This document shows, piece after piece, positions 5,623 through 9,019 of a DNA stretch of 9,019 nt. The first letter of the stretch is position 1; every line of letters begins with the position of its first letter. The position numbers and the translations under genes were made by a program. The notes beneath the pieces are model-generated. The model was not told the DNA's origin and searched no databases. It saw only the letters and a program-made list of their open reading frames with translations. The stretch comes from an uncultured Cellvibrio sp. (GTDB taxonomy: Bacteria > Pseudomonadota > Gammaproteobacteria > Pseudomonadales > Cellvibrionaceae): positions 1 through 9,019 of the forward strand of contig CAMPIG010000178.1 of NCBI GenBank assembly GCA_946886255.1, read 5' to 3'.

Positions 5623-6717
5623 CTATAACGCATGGGCCAGCACGGGTCTAAAGGCTTCTTCCCAATATTGTTCCAGCTCAGCAGCACGATGCGCGGAGGT
5701 ATGGGAACGCAATACCTTCTGTTGTGCCCGCCGCGCAATTGCTATCCGTTCCACATCAGGCATATGCAGATAATCCAGTACGTCCTGGCAATCGCGCGCC
5801 ACGAGAATTTCCTTACCGAAGCTAAATAAGCTATCCAGCCCAGCCCACTCGTCACTAATAATCGGCGTGCCGCACGCGGCTGCTTCGAATAACCTGACGC
5901 TGGGAGAATAACCCGCTTCAATCATGTCTTTGCGGGTGATATTCAGCGTAAATTTTTGCGTTTGATAAAACTGGCGATGCCGATGTGGTGGAATATGCTC
6001 GACATAGGTCACATTGTCGGGCCAGTAAATGGTTGGGGGATACTGCGCACCGGCAACGCAATATTGCAATTTGCGTTCAGTAATAGCTGGTTCCAGGAGG
6101 AATTTATTCAATGTCGGTTGACGATCTTCGCTATAGGTTCCCAGATAGCCCAACGCATATTCATATTGGTGGTCTTCTTCCGGGTTGGGATAATACAGGT
6201 CAGGATCAACCGAACAATACAGTGCGCGTGCACGTTGTGCGCCCCAGGTTTCTTCCAATATCTGCAACACCGGTCCGCCACTGAATGAAAGATAAAGATC
6301 AAAGGTGGGGATCATGGCCGGTGTCAGATATTCGTAATCACCTCGCTGCAATTTGGCGAGTGTTACCGGTGTATCGATATCATAAAAAGCAAAGCACGCT
6401 GAGGAGAGCGAGCGAATGCGATTGGCCAGCACTTCGGAGTCTGCAACGTAAGAACCCAGGATCACCAGGTCGGCTTGTGCTAATTTGAGTCGATAATCTT
6501 CAATTTCGACGATGGAATGATACAAAATCGTTTCACAAAATGAAGGATTTGGCAGATCGCGATGTTGTTTATACCAAGGCACATCCTTTTCAAAAAAAGT
6601 TATCTTGTGGCCACGATTGGCCAGCGCCTTTATCAGGCTGCGATAGGTTGTTGCATGGCCATTGCCCCAGGATGATGTAATGGACAAACCAAAAATAACA
6701 ATATTTAGTGCTTTCAT
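5623..6717 (-). CDS. GT-B glycosyltransferase, CgeB / Glyco_trans_1_2 type
   Basis: This 364-aa cytoplasmic protein has no signal peptide or membrane segment. The N-terminal Rossmann domain opens with LNIVIFGLSITSSWGNGHATTYRSLIKALANRGHKITFFEKD (4-45), the typical glycine-rich start of GT-B enzymes. The C-terminal nucleotide-sugar domain carries NITRKDM (259-265), SPSVRLFEAAACGTPIISDEW (271-291) with Glu278 as the expected donor-binding acidic residue, and GKEILVARD (301-309). It ends in a conserved HT..HR signature (339-344). It is a paralogue of the next gene upstream, sharing the KQHRDLP/KQHRDID block, YDIDTPVTL/WDVDAPATL, and the C-terminal motif order. It would transfer a sugar from a nucleotide donor to an unknown acceptor. 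The upstream stop is 11 nt away and AGGA of the ribosome binding site overlaps that stop codon, suggesting coupled translation. Confidence 0.88.
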   Translation of the reverse strand: MKALNIVIFGLSITSSWGNGHATTYRSLIKALANRGHKITFFEKDVPWYKQHRDLPNPSFCETILYHSIVEIEDYRLKLAQADLVILGSYVADSEVLANRIRSLSSACFAFYDIDTPVTLAKLQRGDYEYLTPAMIPTFDLYLSFSGGPVLQILEETWGAQRARALYCSVDPDLYYPNPEEDHQYEYALGYLGTYSEDRQPTLNKFLLEPAITERKLQYCVAGAQYPPTIYWPDNVTYVEHIPPHRHRQFYQTQKFTLNITRKDMIEAGYSPSVRLFEAAACGTPIISDEWAGLDSLFSFGKEILVARDCQDVLDYLHMPDVERIAIARRAQQKVLRSHTSAHRAAELEQYWEEAFRPVLAHAL

Positions 6718-6728
6718 GACGCGGTGTC

Positions 6729-7841
6729 CTATGCAATGGCTGCTGATGGATAATCTTCATTCATAAGTGCTTCAAATTCGGTAGCGCGGTGCTGGTAGGT
6801 ATGTTCAGCGAGCATGCGTTCCCGTGCAGCAGCACCGATTTTTTTGGCTTTTTCGGGCGTCAGGTTGCGCAAGTGCTGAACAACATCATCACCGCTGGTT
6901 GCCACCAGGACCTCTTTGTCTGGTTCAAGGAATTGCTCCACGCCTTCCCAGTGATCCATGATCAGGCAAGCTCCGGCGCCAGCTGCTTCAAACACCCGCG
7001 TCGGCGGTGAAAATCCGTTGCGTGCCATGCTGTCGCGATTGATGTTAAGTACTGCCAGAGCGCTACAATTAAATTGGTTGTGGTCCCGCGTATAAACATG
7101 GCCGAGATAGTCAAGGTTGGGAAACTGGGGTGAAAAGCTGTCCCAACCGCTGCCGCCCAGGATAAATTTTTGATCGGGTAAAGCCGATACGGCATTAAAA
7201 AAGAATTCCTGTACGCGGGCTTCACGATCCGGTAAACGGTTACCCAGGAAGCTCAGGGTTGAGCTGAATTTTTCATCGGCGATGACAGGGTGGTGGATAT
7301 CCGGATCCAAGGCATTGTAAATCGGCTGGCAATGTTGGGCTCCGAGTTCATGGTAAGCATCTATTACTGGTTGGCCACCACCGTAGGTGAGGACAAAGTC
7401 GTAGTGGGGAATCAATGCGCGAAATGGATCTTGTGGGTCATTGTGAATGCGTTCAAGGGTTGCTGGCGCATCCACATCCCAAAAAATTTTAATCAGGTTG
7501 GGCGTATCCTGGTAATGCGCAATAAATTCCCGTTCCAGCCATTCATCCAAAACACCGACACCACTGGCTTTCACAATCACATCAACATTACTGGCGGAAT
7601 TCAATGCTTCTCTTGCACTGCTTTCGTCGGGTTGATAAACGACAACCTTGGCCCAATCGGGATCATCGATATCCCGATGTTTCTGCCGCTCAAACGCATC
7701 AGGCTCATAAAAAGTGATCTCGTGGCCACGTTGGGCCAACGCTTTAATGATGCCGCGATAATAAGTAGCAGCACCATTCCAATAGGATGAAACCAGGCTT
7801 GAGCCAAAGAACGCAACCTTCAATGGTTGATGTCGATACAT
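6729..7841 (-). CDS. GT-B glycosyltransferase, CgeB / Glyco_trans_1_2 type (second paralogue)
   Basis: This 370-aa soluble protein has the N-terminal motif LKVAFFGSSLVSSYWNGAATYYRGIIKALAQRGHEITFYEPDAFERQKHRDIDDPDW (7-63), a layout common in glycosyltransferases clustered with TIGR04290 methyltransferases. Middle landmarks are IFWDVDAPATL (119-129) and YGGGQPVIDAY (153-163). The C-terminal donor-binding domain shows NINRDSMARNGFSPPTRVFEAAGAGACLIMDHWEGVEQFLEP (266-307), with Glu285 in RVFEA, then EVLVATSGDD (310-319) and the terminal HT..HR signature (347-352). A GGGGAG ribosome binding site lies in the last codons of the upstream gene, 7 nt before this ATG, and only 3 nt separate the two reading frames, so coupled translation is likely. 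Donor sugar and acceptor are not predictable from sequence. Confidence 0.9.
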   Translation of the reverse strand: MYRHQPLKVAFFGSSLVSSYWNGAATYYRGIIKALAQRGHEITFYEPDAFERQKHRDIDDPDWAKVVVYQPDESSAREALNSASNVDVIVKASGVGVLDEWLEREFIAHYQDTPNLIKIFWDVDAPATLERIHNDPQDPFRALIPHYDFVLTYGGGQPVIDAYHELGAQHCQPIYNALDPDIHHPVIADEKFSSTLSFLGNRLPDREARVQEFFFNAVSALPDQKFILGGSGWDSFSPQFPNLDYLGHVYTRDHNQFNCSALAVLNINRDSMARNGFSPPTRVFEAAGAGACLIMDHWEGVEQFLEPDKEVLVATSGDDVVQHLRNLTPEKAKKIGAAARERMLAEHTYQHRATEFEALMNEDYPSAAIA

Positions 7842-7844
7842 GCT

Positions 7845-9019
7845 TTATCTCCCCATACTTTGTTGCTGTGCGGTGGTATGGGAATAGGTCATTGCTGTCC
7901 CCACACCTAATTCGCCGATCAAGGTAAGTAATTGATCAACGCGATGACCACAGGTGTGTTTGGATAAAATGGTGCTACGCGCCTGGTTGGCAAGATCGCG
8001 CGCGAAATCCTTGTCATTGAGGATGGTGTGCAAATGTTTTTCCATCTGTTCGGTGTTGCGCGCGACAAGAAAATCTTTTCCCGGTGTAAAAAGATTTTCA
8101 CTGTCTTGCCAAGGCGCGGAAATAAGGGGAATACCGCACGCCATTGCTTCAAAGGGTCGTATCGTGGGAATGCCGGGTAAGGTTTCAGCGTAAAACCGGC
8201 GCGGCACATGTACGGTGACTGAGTGATTGGCAAATACCTTGGGCGCGTGAAAGTTAGGCAACCATCCGCAATGGGAGATACCATCTGCTTCCAATTGATC
8301 CAGGACCAGCTGTGGATAACGTACACCGTAAATATGTGCGTGTAATTCCAGATTGCGAATCGGTTCAAACAGAAAAGTTTCCAGTTCGCGGGTTCGTTCA
8401 TCGTCGCCCCAGTTGCCAATCCACACCACATCGCCAGAGGGAAAATCAAGGGAGGGCTCGCGCGGATAAAAGACACGAATATCCGCCGCTTCATGCCAGG
8501 TCCACACAGATTGACTCCAGCCATGGGCGTGATACACATTAGTCAGTATCTCGCCGAACGCGAGAATGCCATCGTAATGTTCGAGATTAAAACGCTTGAT
8601 CCATTCAGGGTCACTGACCGCGCGATGATGCGTGTCATGAAACAACAAGACAAAAGGTTGCCCGCGATTGCTGCCGTATTGGATGCGATTGCGCAACTCA
8701 CCAAACGCATTGACCAGCCAGGGTTCATTCCACTCATGCACAATAACAACATCGGAATCTTCGGCAACTTGTTCAAGGTCCAGCGTGTCTTGCGCATAGA
8801 ATCGGCTGCGAAGCTGGAGGTGCGGATAAGCTTGATGGAAGGCTGTGATGGGTTGGAGTCCTTGTTCTTCTATCAGGCTTGCTTTGCTCCACCCGTTTGC
8901 CGGCTCGTATACCTGGACATCGTGGCCGCGCTCAAGCAATTCGCTGACAATACCCCGCAGAAAATGAGCATTGCCATGATTCCAATCGGACACTAATGAA
9001 TGATAAAACAAGCTGAATT
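7845..9019 (-). CDS. GT-B glycosyltransferase (third, most divergent paralogue), 5'-partial
   Basis: At least 391 residues are open to the right edge of the window. Reading in from the edge gives FSLFYHSLVSDWNHGNAHFLRGIVSELLERGHDVQVYEP, so the TTG at 9011 is an internal Leu and the true start is only a few codons outside. Numbered from that Leu, the C-terminal domain has VHVPRRF (267-273), IPTIRPFEAMACGIPLISAPW (281-301) with Glu288, GKDFLVARNTEQ (311-322) and the shared HT..HR signature (352-357). The first domain differs from the other two paralogues, with VHEWNEPWLV (91-100) and LLFHDTHHRAVS (122-133), so it probably uses a different acceptor. A short extra tail (about 365-388) contains Thr, Ser and Gln repeats. 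It is the first gene of the operon visible here, and its end overlaps the ribosome binding site of the next gene. Confidence 0.9.
   Translation of the reverse strand, partial: FSLFYHSLVSDWNHGNAHFLRGIVSELLERGHDVQVYEPANGWSKASLIEEQGLQPITAFHQAYPHLQLRSRFYAQDTLDLEQVAEDSDVVIVHEWNEPWLVNAFGELRNRIQYGSNRGQPFVLLFHDTHHRAVSDPEWIKRFNLEHYDGILAFGEILTNVYHAHGWSQSVWTWHEAADIRVFYPREPSLDFPSGDVVWIGNWGDDERTRELETFLFEPIRNLELHAHIYGVRYPQLVLDQLEADGISHCGWLPNFHAPKVFANHSVTVHVPRRFYAETLPGIPTIRPFEAMACGIPLISAPWQDSENLFTPGKDFLVARNTEQMEKHLHTILNDKDFARDLANQARSTILSKHTCGHRVDQLLTLIGELGVGTAMTYSHTTAQQQSMGR

Noticed and set aside
7290..7790. 166-aa open frame on the + strand
   Set aside because: It lies fully antisense to a clear glycosyltransferase, has no family resemblance and no ribosome binding site.
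8493..8996. 167-aa open frame on the + strand
   Set aside because: Antisense shadow of the rightmost glycosyltransferase with no recognisable domain.
9009..9011. TTG at 9011 as the start of the rightmost glycosyltransferase
   Set aside because: The coding frame continues to the window edge (FS before the Leu) and the beta-strand opening of the GT-B fold would be missing.

Overview
The window looks like chromosomal DNA from a plant-polysaccharide-degrading gammaproteobacterium, most likely Cellvibrio or a close relative. This is inferred from moderate GC content, a GH5 endoglucanase beside a GH43 enzyme, and an E. coli YghA-like dehydrogenase. No tRNA, rRNA, CRISPR array, transposase or phage gene is visible.

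Region 1 (1-3224, + strand) is carbohydrate-active. It holds the 3' part of a secreted GH5 endo-glucanase (probably subfamily 4, cellulose/xyloglucan type), a small hotdog-fold thioesterase-like protein, and a complete GH43 enzyme with a Tat-type leader and a C-terminal GH43_C2-like beta-sandwich. The two hydrolases would act outside the cytoplasm or in the periplasm; the thioesterase-like protein between them has no obvious link to glycan breakdown. A strong hairpin (3271-3313) separates this group from the convergent genes that follow.

Region 2 (3338-4568, - strand) looks like a small stress module. A YghA-like NAD(P)-dependent short-chain dehydrogenase is followed after 51 nt by an 81-aa basic, His-rich protein ending in a Rho-N/SAP-like helical motif. 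A candidate promoter lies just upstream of the dehydrogenase and settles its start codon.

Region 3 (4693-4813) is a REP doublet (REPIN/BIME type). Two perfect 31-nt inverted arms, each a GTAG-headed imperfect palindrome, flank a 44-nt spacer, with a degenerate fragment of a third copy beside them. The element provides the stop codon of the neighbouring methyltransferase gene. Its spacer also carries 15 nt perfectly complementary to the leader immediately upstream of that gene's ribosome binding site.

Region 4 (4810-9019, - strand) is a tight operon entering from beyond the right edge: three divergent paralogous GT-B glycosyltransferases of the CgeB / Glyco_trans_1_2 type, then a class I SAM-dependent methyltransferase resembling the TIGR04290 family. 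Spacings are 3, 11 and 45 nt. All four proteins lack signal peptides and membrane segments, so they should build or decorate a glycan in the cytoplasm. The acceptor cannot be read from this window.
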